Assembly: GCA_905215505.1 (NCBI GenBank)
Contig: CAJMPU010000001.1
Location: forward strand, 124,001 to 188,000
Length of the DNA stretch: 64,000 nucleotides
From: an uncultured bacterium
GTDB taxonomy: Bacteria; Actinomycetota; Coriobacteriia; Coriobacteriales; Coriobacteriaceae
Direction of reading: 5' to 3'
Positions 57,796 through 64,000 of this stretch are shown in pieces. Below the pieces are notes generated by a model. The model saw only the letters and a list, made by a program, of their open reading frames with translations. It was not told the DNA's origin and made no database searches. Positions within the stretch are counted from its first letter, which is position 1, and every line of letters begins with the position of its first letter. The position numbers and the translations under genes are program-made.

Positions 57796-57879
57796 CCTAT
57801 CCTCCCTTTTGCTCGAATTCGGCTAACTACCTAGGGTGTTAAGCATTATCAGTCCGCAACACCCGACTCATCAAGAAAA

Positions 57880-57915
57880 CAAAAGCCGCGCGCTCTTACG
57901 AGCACGCGGCTTTTA
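57880..57915. terminator. terminator of the mannose-family PTS operon
   Basis: AAAAGCCGCG(cg)CTC / GAG(ca)CGCGGCTTTT is found 66 bp after the EIID stop and can also act on the opposite strand. Confidence 0.8.
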
Positions 57916-57980
57916 ACATACACATGGCTTAAGGGGTCGGGGTGTGAGCCGCGTAGGGACACACCCCTCAAGCTAGAGCC

Positions 57981-59063
57981 TTACCAGATGCTCGGCCAGA
58001 GACCAAGCGGGCCAGCGCCCAGGATGCCCAGGACGAAGAGCAGCAGAATGCCCTTGGTCGGGGTCCAGCTGTGCTTAGCGAACATGTAGTAAAGCAGCAG
58101 CGTAAGCATAAGCGGGACGAGCTTCGGGACGATGGTGTTGAGGGTGTCGGCAACAGAGAAGTTGACCGGATCCTCGGTGACGGTGCCGTAGGTAACGGAC
58201 TCCATGCCGTTGCCCAGATCGGTGACGCCGCACTCGACAGCGTTGCCGTCGGCATCGGAAGCGGTGAGGGCGTTGCCGTCCTCATCGGTCATGGCGATGG
58301 TACCGGCCTCAGCGGTCTCGGTATCGATGCCCTCCATACCGGTGAAGTTCTCGGCCTCCTTCTCGGAGACGATCACGGTAGTAGCGGAGAGGCCACGGGT
58401 GGTGCCGTTGGGGATCTGGAGGTTGATCTGGGTGCCACCCATGGTGACGACCAGGCAACCGACGACGAAGACGCCCATAATGGAAGCGGCACGCGTGAAG
58501 GCCTGCATGTTGGCAGTCAGAGCGTCAATAGCGCTGGTGCCAAGCTTGTAGGACCAGTTCATGAGCCAGAAGCGCAGAGCGAACTGGACGACGTTGAAGA
58601 TCACCAGGAAGATGATCGGCGCAGCGGCGTTGCCGTTGATGGCCATGTTGGAGGTGATGCCGGCCGTGATAGGCACGAGCGTCAGCCAGAACAGGGCGTC
58701 ACCGATACCACCGAGCGGGCCCATTGCGGCGACGCGGACGGCGCGGATCGTGGGGATGTCAACCTTGTTCTGCTCGAGCGAAAGCACGATACCCATAACA
58801 AAGGTGACGAGGAACGGGTGAGTGTTGAAGAACTCCAGGTTGTGGCTCATGGAAGCCGCGAGGTCGTTCTTGTTGGTGTGGATCTTCTCCAGACCGGGGA
58901 TGATGGAGTAAAGCCAGCCAGCGGCCTGCATGCGCTCGTAGTTGAACGATGCCTGCAGGAAGCAGGAGCGCCAAGCCATCTTGTTGAGGGTCTTCTGGTC
59001 GAGCTGCGGAGCAGGAGTGAGATCCTCGTAGTGCTCCGGGATCACATACTCATTAGATGCCAT
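57981..59063 (-). CDS. PTS mannose/fructose/sorbose-family EIID component
   Basis: Membrane subunit of 360 residues that forms the channel with EIIC. The N-terminus has KMAWRSCFLQASFNYERMQAAGWLYSIIPGL and the core MGPLGGIGDALFW, typical of EIID; membrane helices follow at about 140-165, 205-225 and 305-360. About 70-80 residues (roughly 225-300, rich in Asp/Glu/Thr: GMEGIDTETAEAGTIAMTDE) form an insertion absent from usual EIID of 270-300 residues. The start at 59063 has GGAGG upstream and overlaps the EIIC gene by 11 bp. Confidence 0.9.
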   Translation of the reverse strand: MASNEYVIPEHYEDLTPAPQLDQKTLNKMAWRSCFLQASFNYERMQAAGWLYSIIPGLEKIHTNKNDLAASMSHNLEFFNTHPFLVTFVMGIVLSLEQNKVDIPTIRAVRVAAMGPLGGIGDALFWLTLVPITAGITSNMAINGNAAAPIIFLVIFNVVQFALRFWLMNWSYKLGTSAIDALTANMQAFTRAASIMGVFVVGCLVVTMGGTQINLQIPNGTTRGLSATTVIVSEKEAENFTGMEGIDTETAEAGTIAMTDEDGNALTASDADGNAVECGVTDLGNGMESVTYGTVTEDPVNFSVADTLNTIVPKLVPLMLTLLLYYMFAKHSWTPTKGILLLFVLGILGAGPLGLWPSIW

Positions 59064-59853
59064 CTTCGAAGTCACCTCCGTCAGAAACAGCTGCACCCTT
59101 CAGCTCGGTCTGCTGCTGGAAGTCCCAGAAAGCAATGCCGAAGCCGATGAGAGCGAGGATGAGCAGGGCAGGGGTTGCCAGAGAATCGTTGGCAACGGTG
59201 ATGAGCGCGAGGCCAAAGCCCATGAGGAAGAAGCCCCACATATCGCGGTTCATCATAACCTTGAGCAGGACGGCGAAGCCGACGAAGCGCATCATGCCGC
59301 CTGCAGCGGACAGACCGGTCTGCAGCCAAGTCGGGATGGCGGAAGCGATGGTCTGACCGATGGTGGCGCCAGCGATGAAGAACAGGGTGACGACGACAGC
59401 GAAGATCAGGCCGAGCAGGGTCATGGCGAAGTAGTTCAGGCGCTCGATGCCCTTGGTGTCCGCGTTGTGAGCCATGTTATCGGCCGAGGACATAAGCGGG
59501 GACATAAGCGTGAAGACCAGGGTAACACCAAGCTGGCCAAGCAGAGCGAACGGAATGGCGAGGCCGACTGCCGCGTTGGGCTCGAGCTTCGTAGCGATAG
59601 CGAGAATGGCTGCCATGATGCCGCCGATGACGGCGTTAGGCGGCTGAGCGCCTCCGATCGGCATGTTGCCGATCGTCATGAGCTGATAAGTACCACCCAC
59701 GAGAAGACCGGTGTTGAGGTCGCCAAGGATAAGACCGATGACGGCGCCGGTGACGATGGGCTGATAGAGAGACTCGAGGAAGTTGAACTGGTCGATTGCC
59801 GCGATGAACGTAACAACGAAGACCAGTGCGACCTGAATGATCGAGAATTCCAT
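59053..59853 (-). CDS. PTS mannose/fructose/sorbose-family EIIC component
   Basis: Polytopic membrane protein of 266 residues, the sugar-translocating partner of EIID. Family motifs are IQVALVFVVTFIAAIDQFNF, GAVIGLILGDLNTGLLVGGTYQLMTIG and GGAQPPNAVIGGIMAAILA, the G-rich core typical of AgaC/AgaW/ManY. AAAGGAGGAGC precedes ATG 59853. It is fourth in the operon IIA-yajC-IIB-IIC-IID. A GalNAc or galactosamine substrate is inferred from nagA and agaS nearby. Confidence 0.93.
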   Translation of the reverse strand: MEFSIIQVALVFVVTFIAAIDQFNFLESLYQPIVTGAVIGLILGDLNTGLLVGGTYQLMTIGNMPIGGAQPPNAVIGGIMAAILAIATKLEPNAAVGLAIPFALLGQLGVTLVFTLMSPLMSSADNMAHNADTKGIERLNYFAMTLLGLIFAVVVTLFFIAGATIGQTIASAIPTWLQTGLSAAGGMMRFVGFAVLLKVMMNRDMWGFFLMGFGLALITVANDSLATPALLILALIGFGIAFWDFQQQTELKGAAVSDGGDFEDGI

Positions 59854-59943
59854 CTTGCTCCTCCTTTCAAAATGTATGTACGCACTTTGGATATCACGTA
59901 CAGAATGTCAGGGTTTCACTCCTGACAACGTGGATCACGAGGA

Positions 59944-60426
59944 TTACGAGAAGAGCTTGCTCGTATCCTCAACAGGCGTGCTCGGAACGCGCCTGATCTC
60001 CAACTCCACCCCCAATTCCTGCAGCTCTTTAAACGCAGCGACATCCTCGTCGTTAACTGCGACGGAGGTGGCGACTTGGCGCTTTCCTTCCGACATGTGC
60101 ATGTTGCCGATGTTTACCTTCTTTATAGGCACACCGCCCTTGACGAGCGTAAGCACGTCTTCCGGTGTTTCGGCCACGATGAAAATCTTCTGGCGCGGGC
60201 TCGCCTTGCCAATGACGTCGATGGTCTTCTGCAGGGAGAAGAAACGCGTAGCGACGCCGGCGGGAGCGGCCATCTTCATGAGGTTCTGACGCATGGTGTT
60301 GGTCGACACGTCGTCGTTGGCGACGAGGATGAGGTTGGAACCCAGGGTGGAGTTCCACTGGGTCGCGACCTGACCATGAACCAGTCGGTTATCGATGCGG
60401 GTAAGAAGAATGTTGGGTTCTGCCAT
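59944..60426 (-). CDS. PTS mannose/fructose/sorbose-family EIIB component
   Basis: Cytoplasmic phosphocarrier of 160 residues. The active-site His17 lies in ILLTRIDNRLVHGQVATQW. Further family blocks are NLILVANDDVSTNTMRQNLMKMAAP and TLVKGGVPIKKVNIGNMHMSEGKRQ, the last typical of AgaB/AgaV-type EIIB. It receives phosphate from the EIIA at 60744. AAAGGAAGC precedes ATG 60426. It is a close paralogue of the orphan EIIB at 31327, which has lost this His. Confidence 0.93.
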   Translation of the reverse strand: MAEPNILLTRIDNRLVHGQVATQWNSTLGSNLILVANDDVSTNTMRQNLMKMAAPAGVATRFFSLQKTIDVIGKASPRQKIFIVAETPEDVLTLVKGGVPIKKVNIGNMHMSEGKRQVATSVAVNDEDVAAFKELQELGVELEIRRVPSTPVEDTSKLFS

Positions 60427-60462
60427 GTTGATCAGCTTCCTTTCGTTGATTGCTGACGACAG

Positions 60463-60744
60463 TTACTTAATCTCCTGAATCGCGTAACGCGAAACATCTA
60501 CGACGGCACCGGATCGGACTTTAATCTGGACCTTCTCGCCTTCGATGCCCTTGACGGTTCCGTAGATACCGCCGGCGAAAAGAACCTCCTGACCCGGCTT
60601 GAGCTCGGTGTGCAGCTCTTTGAAGTACTTCTGCTTCTTCTTCATGTTGATTTGCGACCAGATGGTGTAAATCAAGCCCATGATGACAAGCAGGCCCAAA
60701 AGAGCGACCGAGGAACTCAGAACACTGGCTCCGAAATCGGCCAT
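60463..60744 (-). CDS. YajC-like small membrane protein in PTS operon
   Basis: A 93-residue protein with one membrane helix (about 10-29, VALLGLLVIMGLIYTIWSQ) and the YajC core MKKKQKYFKELHTELKPGQEV...GGIYGTVKGIEGEKVQIKV. YajC is normally an accessory of the Sec-SecDF translocon; a copy inside amino-sugar PTS operons is also known from streptococcal loci. Its stop-start overlap with EIIA (TAATG) makes it an obligate operon member, so it probably assists membrane assembly of this PTS (inference). Confidence 0.88.
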   Translation of the reverse strand: MADFGASVLSSSVALLGLLVIMGLIYTIWSQINMKKKQKYFKELHTELKPGQEVLFAGGIYGTVKGIEGEKVQIKVRSGAVVDVSRYAIQEIK

Positions 60745-61187
60745 TAGATGCCGTCCTCGTCGCCGAAGATATCCTCATCCTCGGCACCAGCGACGGAGGC
60801 GACCGTCTGGGCGGTGATGCCCGTCTGGCCAACGGTCACGGCCTGCTCGCCAAGCTCGGCGAGCGTGGCGTTGCCGCGGAGGAACAGAAGCTCAATAACC
60901 ATGGGAAGGTTAGTTCCAGTCAGAATCTCGACGTTGTCGACATCCTGGGCAATCATCATTGCCTGGTTGAACGGGGTACCGCCAAGCAGGTCGGTAAAGA
61001 CGAGCACGCCATCGCACTCCTCGCGCATGGCGGTAATAGCGGCGCGGAGATCCTCACCGTAGGAAGCAGCCTGGTCGCCCTCAAAAGGAACGACGGTAAA
61101 AGCGGGTTGATCGCCAGCGACCATAGCGATAGCGCTTGCGATGCCGGGTGCGAACTGTCCATGACCGGTAAGAATAAAGCCAACCAT
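60744..61187 (-). CDS. PTS mannose/fructose/sorbose-family EIIA component
   Basis: Phosphocarrier of 147 residues accepting phosphate from HPr at His9 (GFILTGHGQFAPG). The VFTDLLGGTPFNQAM block is diagnostic of the mannose-family EIIA fold. An acidic tail (GAEDEDIFGDEDGI) is unusual but short. First gene of the operon; GGAAGGGAA precedes ATG 61187. The upstream region carries GntR-type sites. Confidence 0.93.
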   Translation of the reverse strand: MVGFILTGHGQFAPGIASAIAMVAGDQPAFTVVPFEGDQAASYGEDLRAAITAMREECDGVLVFTDLLGGTPFNQAMMIAQDVDNVEILTGTNLPMVIELLFLRGNATLAELGEQAVTVGQTGITAQTVASVAGAEDEDIFGDEDGI

Positions 61188-61301
61188 TCAAATTTCCCTT
61201 CCGAAGGTGTGTACGATCTGAGTCCGATGTTTTCGGAAGCCAGCGGGCGGACGCCCTTAAAGCTTCTTGGAAAGCGTTCTTTGAAGACCAGTGGTCTCTC
61301 A

Positions 61302-61318
61302 ACTGGTAGTAACCACGT
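61302..61318. promoter_or_regulatory. GntR/UTRA operator upstream of the PTS operon
   Basis: ACTGGTAGTAACCACGT matches the palindrome at 57011 in 13 of 15 core positions and lies 115 bp before the EIIA start. Confidence 0.55.
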
Positions 61319-61580
61319 GACGTGTTGTTGTCACTATATCATCACAGAAGAGGTCGCTTTCGCTGATTCACGCAGTAAAACGTTTTTGCACCGCTCACGG
61401 CGATAAATCGACCGTTTACCGCTCGTTAACACTTCTACCTGCGGTTTTGAAACCGTTTCGAAATACTTTGACGAAAGATCGGAACCTTTTCTGTGTCTAA
61501 ACAACGCAGGGTGGCCAAAAAGGCATGTAGAAAAAATGCAGGTCATTGTGAAGATTTATGAATTGGTCTTTTTGACTTAA

Positions 61581-61598
61581 TACCAGTTAGAACCAGTT
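61581..61598. promoter_or_regulatory. possible second GntR/UTRA site
   Basis: TACCAGTTAGAACCAGTT contains two ACCAGT half-sites in direct order, about 270 bp beyond the first operator. The rest of the 700-bp gap 61188-61887 is AT-rich and has no credible gene; runs such as TCGACCGTTTACCGC (about 61408-61424) resemble sequences upstream of the LacI-controlled genes. Confidence 0.35.
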
Positions 61599-61887
61599 TA
61601 GAAATTATCGGTGAACGGTAGTTTTCGACCGCTCAGCGGTTATTTCCAATCGTTTGCAGCTCCTTTTCCATATGAATTAGGGAGACCCGATGAAGCACTT
61701 GCGCGGTTGCGGGAAATTTCGATACTCGTCCATCCCCCACGTGCCAAACTCTCACTCCCTAAATATGCCATAAGCTCTCGCTATTCGTCTTACAAACATA
61801 ACTTACTCTAATCTGTAATTGTTTATCGTTTATCATTAAGTATGTTATAAGATTTAAATATCATCCTAGACATTGGTTGGAGGAGCT

Positions 61888-62526
61888 ATGATCCGCTGGA
61901 ACGTATCCAAATCGAATGAATCCATCAACCGCGAACAGGCAATAGCCGATCTGAGGAAGCTCGCTCACATCTGCAAATGGGCCACAATCTGCACCGCCGT
62001 AGCGCTCGCTCTGGGACTTCTCGCAGTCATTGCAATCGAGCTTCTACTCATATTGCCTAGCCTCTCCCAAGGGTTCTGCCTCCAATCCGTAGAGCTTAAT
62101 GCCGGCGAAGGGCCATCTCTCGCTCTCGTCGGCGCCAATGAACAGACCCCTCTTATGCTTGTCGCGCACGACGGTCATACTGCCATAGGGAGCGCCATGA
62201 TGACATGCCTTGCGCTTGCCATTGTGCTAAGCGCATACAGGTTTTTCTCCGCCATTGAAAAGGCGGGCAGGCCCTTTGACCTCGAATGCATCCGCATACT
62301 ACGTCAAGTAGGACATTTGTTCCTTATTGGCGGCGTTGCTGTGAAGCTTCTTGGTGCCATAGTCACGGGGCTGATACTCTCAGGATTTGGCGGCAACTTT
62401 ACGGATGCGCTTGGCGGCCAGCACCTCGACCTCTCTATGGTCTTTGCAGGCCTGATTATTAGCCTGATTGCCAGCGTCTTCCAGTACGGGTGTATCCTGC
62501 AAATACAAGATGACGAGTTGCTCTAG
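61888..62526 (+). CDS. DUF2975-like membrane protein
   Basis: A 212-residue protein with four membrane segments (about 30-55, 98-118, 143-165, 182-205). The arrangement and the block FFSAIEKAGRPFDLECIRILRQVGHLFLIGGVAVKLL fit DUF2975 proteins, which are regularly encoded next to a small XRE regulator, as here. The function is unknown; a membrane-linked control of the regulator is often supposed. TTGGAGGAGC precedes ATG 61888. Confidence 0.8.
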   Translation: MIRWNVSKSNESINREQAIADLRKLAHICKWATICTAVALALGLLAVIAIELLLILPSLSQGFCLQSVELNAGEGPSLALVGANEQTPLMLVAHDGHTAIGSAMMTCLALAIVLSAYRFFSAIEKAGRPFDLECIRILRQVGHLFLIGGVAVKLLGAIVTGLILSGFGGNFTDALGGQHLDLSMVFAGLIISLIASVFQYGCILQIQDDELL

Positions 62527-62535
62527 GGGGAATCC

Positions 62536-62772
62536 ATGATTATTCTGCGGCTCGACCGCATGCTCGCCGAACGCAAGATCTCATCCAAAGAGCTTGCGGA
62601 ACGCGTGGGCATCTCCCAGGTCAATATGTCGCGCATCAAGACGGGCAAGGTTTCTGCCGTGCGCTTTTCAACTCTTGACGCGATATGCCGGGCACTCGAC
62701 TGCCAACCGGGCGATGTACTGGAATATATGCCTGACGATGAAGCCGATAACCTCTTTGGACTTAAAGATTAA
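62536..62772 (+). CDS. XRE family regulator, YozG-like
   Basis: A 78-residue Cro/CI-type helix-turn-helix protein (RKISSKELAERVGISQVNMSRIKTGKVSAVRFSTLDAICRALDCQPGDVLEY), almost all of it the DNA-binding fold. It follows the DUF2975 gene by 9 bp; this pair is a conserved two-gene unit. It probably regulates its own operon. The C-terminal tail is acidic. Confidence 0.88.
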   Translation: MIILRLDRMLAERKISSKELAERVGISQVNMSRIKTGKVSAVRFSTLDAICRALDCQPGDVLEYMPDDEADNLFGLKD

Positions 62773-62805
62773 TTGAGATTATTTAACTACCGGTACCTCC
62801 GACGT

Positions 62806-62848
62806 AATAAGCCCGCTAGAACGGATATCGTTCAAGCGGGCTTATTCA
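62806..62848. terminator. bidirectional terminator after the XRE gene
   Basis: AATAAGCCCGCT (62806-62817) pairs perfectly with AGCGGGCTTATT (62835-62846); a GAACG/CGTTC stem continues inside. It separates converging genes. Confidence 0.85.
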
Positions 62849-62886
62849 GATAGTTCGGCTACGCGATCGGTAAGCTCAGGCAGATC

Positions 62887-63972
62887 TTACGCAAACAGGC
62901 CGTAAATGCTGATGTTGACCTTGGCGTACAGGCTGTTGGCGTACTCGGTCCACTTGGAGCTGGCGCTCGAGGCCTGCGAAGAGTACTGCTGGTAAGCGGT
63001 GTAATAGGCGGTCATTGCCTGCTTATAGGTCGCGCTATCGGCCGTAAAGGCATCGTCGGCGAATGCCTTGGCGTAGGTGCCATCGGCGTCCTTCCAGGTG
63101 CCCTTCTCGCTATCCCACTCATCGCCGGCAAGGTTGATGATGTAGTCGGCGTAGTCCTTGCTCGCGGTCTCCTCGTTGCCGTCAGCAGGCTCGGTCGGGG
63201 CGGTCGGCATGCTTGCGGAGCTATCGCCCACCTTCTTCTTGTAGAGCTTCTGCAGCGTCGCGGACTGACGGACGATCTGCTTGGCCTGGTCCTTGGACAC
63301 GCCATACTGCTTGGCCATGGTCTTGTAGTCGGAGGTGCCGATGGAATCCTCGGCGTACTTCTTCATCTCCTTAGAAGAGACGGTAATGCCCTCGTCCTCG
63401 GCAGCATCGAGCAGAATCTTGTTGCGCACGTAGGACAGGATGACGTCGGCAGAAGGAGCGGTGTAGTTGCCGTCGCTATCCTTGACGGTGTCGAGGCTGT
63501 ACTGGCTCTCGATGGCCTCGCGCGCGGTGATGTCGCTCTTCTTGCCGTTATAACTATAGCTTGCCACGGTCGAATCGAGCTGGTCCTCGGTCAGGGTCGA
63601 CGAACCGACACCCTTGCCGCCAAAGCCGCCATTGCCAATAAAGAAGCCGACCACCGCAGCGATCACGACTGCAACCACAAAGGCGGCAATCATCGTCTTC
63701 TTGTGCTTGCAAGCGTGGTCGTCCACGTCCGAGTCGTCGTCCTCGTCCTGCTCCTCGGGCATGAGGTTCTCGTCGGCGGCGTCCGCGGCGATCTTTGCCT
63801 CCAGGCGAGCGTCCTCCTCCTCGGCGGTCGTGCCGGCGGCAATATGTTCGGCAGACGTGCCGGCGACCAGGTCGATCTTCTCGTCCTCATCACCGTCGGG
63901 GCCTTCGCCGCGCTCGATGATCTGGATACCGTCGATCTCGTCCTTCTCGTCCTTCTTTTGAATCAGACCCAT
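62887..63972 (-). CDS. membrane-anchored SurA-like (chaperone/PPIase-type) protein
   Basis: Protein of 361 residues with an acidic cytoplasmic N-terminus (about 1-90, DDDSDVDDH), one membrane helix (about 94-113, MIAAFVVAVVIAAVVGFFIG) and an extracytoplasmic domain. The first part of that domain (LDSTVASYSYNGKKSDITAREAIESQYSLDTV...VILSYVRNKILLDAAEDEGITVSSKEMKKYAED) resembles the SurA N-terminal chaperone helices. No parvulin catalytic domain is seen, so it is probably a chaperone without isomerase activity (inference). AAGGAGTAAC precedes ATG 63972. Confidence 0.75.
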   Translation of the reverse strand: MGLIQKKDEKDEIDGIQIIERGEGPDGDEDEKIDLVAGTSAEHIAAGTTAEEEDARLEAKIAADAADENLMPEEQDEDDDSDVDDHACKHKKTMIAAFVVAVVIAAVVGFFIGNGGFGGKGVGSSTLTEDQLDSTVASYSYNGKKSDITAREAIESQYSLDTVKDSDGNYTAPSADVILSYVRNKILLDAAEDEGITVSSKEMKKYAEDSIGTSDYKTMAKQYGVSKDQAKQIVRQSATLQKLYKKKVGDSSASMPTAPTEPADGNEETASKDYADYIINLAGDEWDSEKGTWKDADGTYAKAFADDAFTADSATYKQAMTAYYTAYQQYSSQASSASSKWTEYANSLYAKVNISIYGLFA

Positions 63973-64000
63973 AGTCAGTTACTCCTTGTTAGGAAACATA

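Noticed and set aside
61611..61811. 66-codon plus-strand frame in the PTS promoter gap
   Set aside because: No ribosome site and an implausible product in AT-rich regulatory DNA.

Overview
The window looks like chromosome of a human-gut Coriobacteriia, most likely Collinsella or a close relative. This is inferred from GC-rich genes with Actinobacterial codon use, some TTG/GTG starts, a lactose/galactose/amino-sugar PTS repertoire, and families such as FprA, DUF2975 and YozG-like regulators. No marker gene for species assignment is present.

Layout. 1-6390: a BceA-type ABC ATPase running off the left edge, a NUDIX-Vsr fusion protein, an AraC regulator, a HAD phosphatase, a class II tagatose/fructose-bisphosphate aldolase and its divergent DeoR regulator. 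6391-17400: a flavodiiron protein, a LacI repressor facing galK-galT, then on the minus strand lacA-lacB-lacX-lacC (tagatose-6-phosphate pathway), a membrane protein and a lactose-type EIIA. 17600-31000: two paralogous modules, each a LacI regulator divergent from a fused lactose-type EIICB plus a GH1 6-phospho-beta-galactosidase, each followed by an array of 55-nt hairpins; then an AlbA_2/ATPase-like protein, a second DeoR regulator and galM. 31100-31970: a 155-bp inverted-repeat element, an orphan mannose-type EIIB lacking its active-site histidine, and tRNA-Thr(CGT).

31998-49852 is a 17.8-kb integrative mobilizable element inserted in the 3' end of tRNA-Thr. It is bounded by 50-bp direct repeats. 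It carries a tyrosine integrase, an excisionase-like protein, a DnaB-like ATPase, MobC, a VirD4/TraG coupling protein and a relaxase, but no mating-pore genes. Its cargo is an MmeI-like restriction-modification enzyme, an Mrr endonuclease, a membrane-anchored HNH nuclease, small domain-of-unknown-function proteins, and an AT-rich island with an SdpI-like immunity protein opposite a leader-peptide-like ORF.

49853-64000: a secreted protein and a small protein, YhcH, a nagA remnant, a second lacC and lacX pair, a flavodoxin, nagA, agaS, a GntR/UTRA regulator, a mannose-family PTS operon (IIA-YajC-IIB-IIC-IID), a DUF2975/XRE pair and a SurA-like anchored protein.

Metabolic reading: lactose enters by PTS and is cleaved to glucose and galactose-6-P; LacAB makes tagatose-6-P. 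GalNAc or a related amino sugar enters by the second PTS; NagA and AgaS also deliver tagatose-6-P. LacC (two copies) and the single aldolase finish both routes. Free galactose is handled by GalM-GalK-GalT. The most unusual items are the hairpin arrays, a duplicated structured RNA-like element around lacB/lacC whose outer helix covaries, the NUDIX-Vsr fusion, and the element's nuclease cargo.
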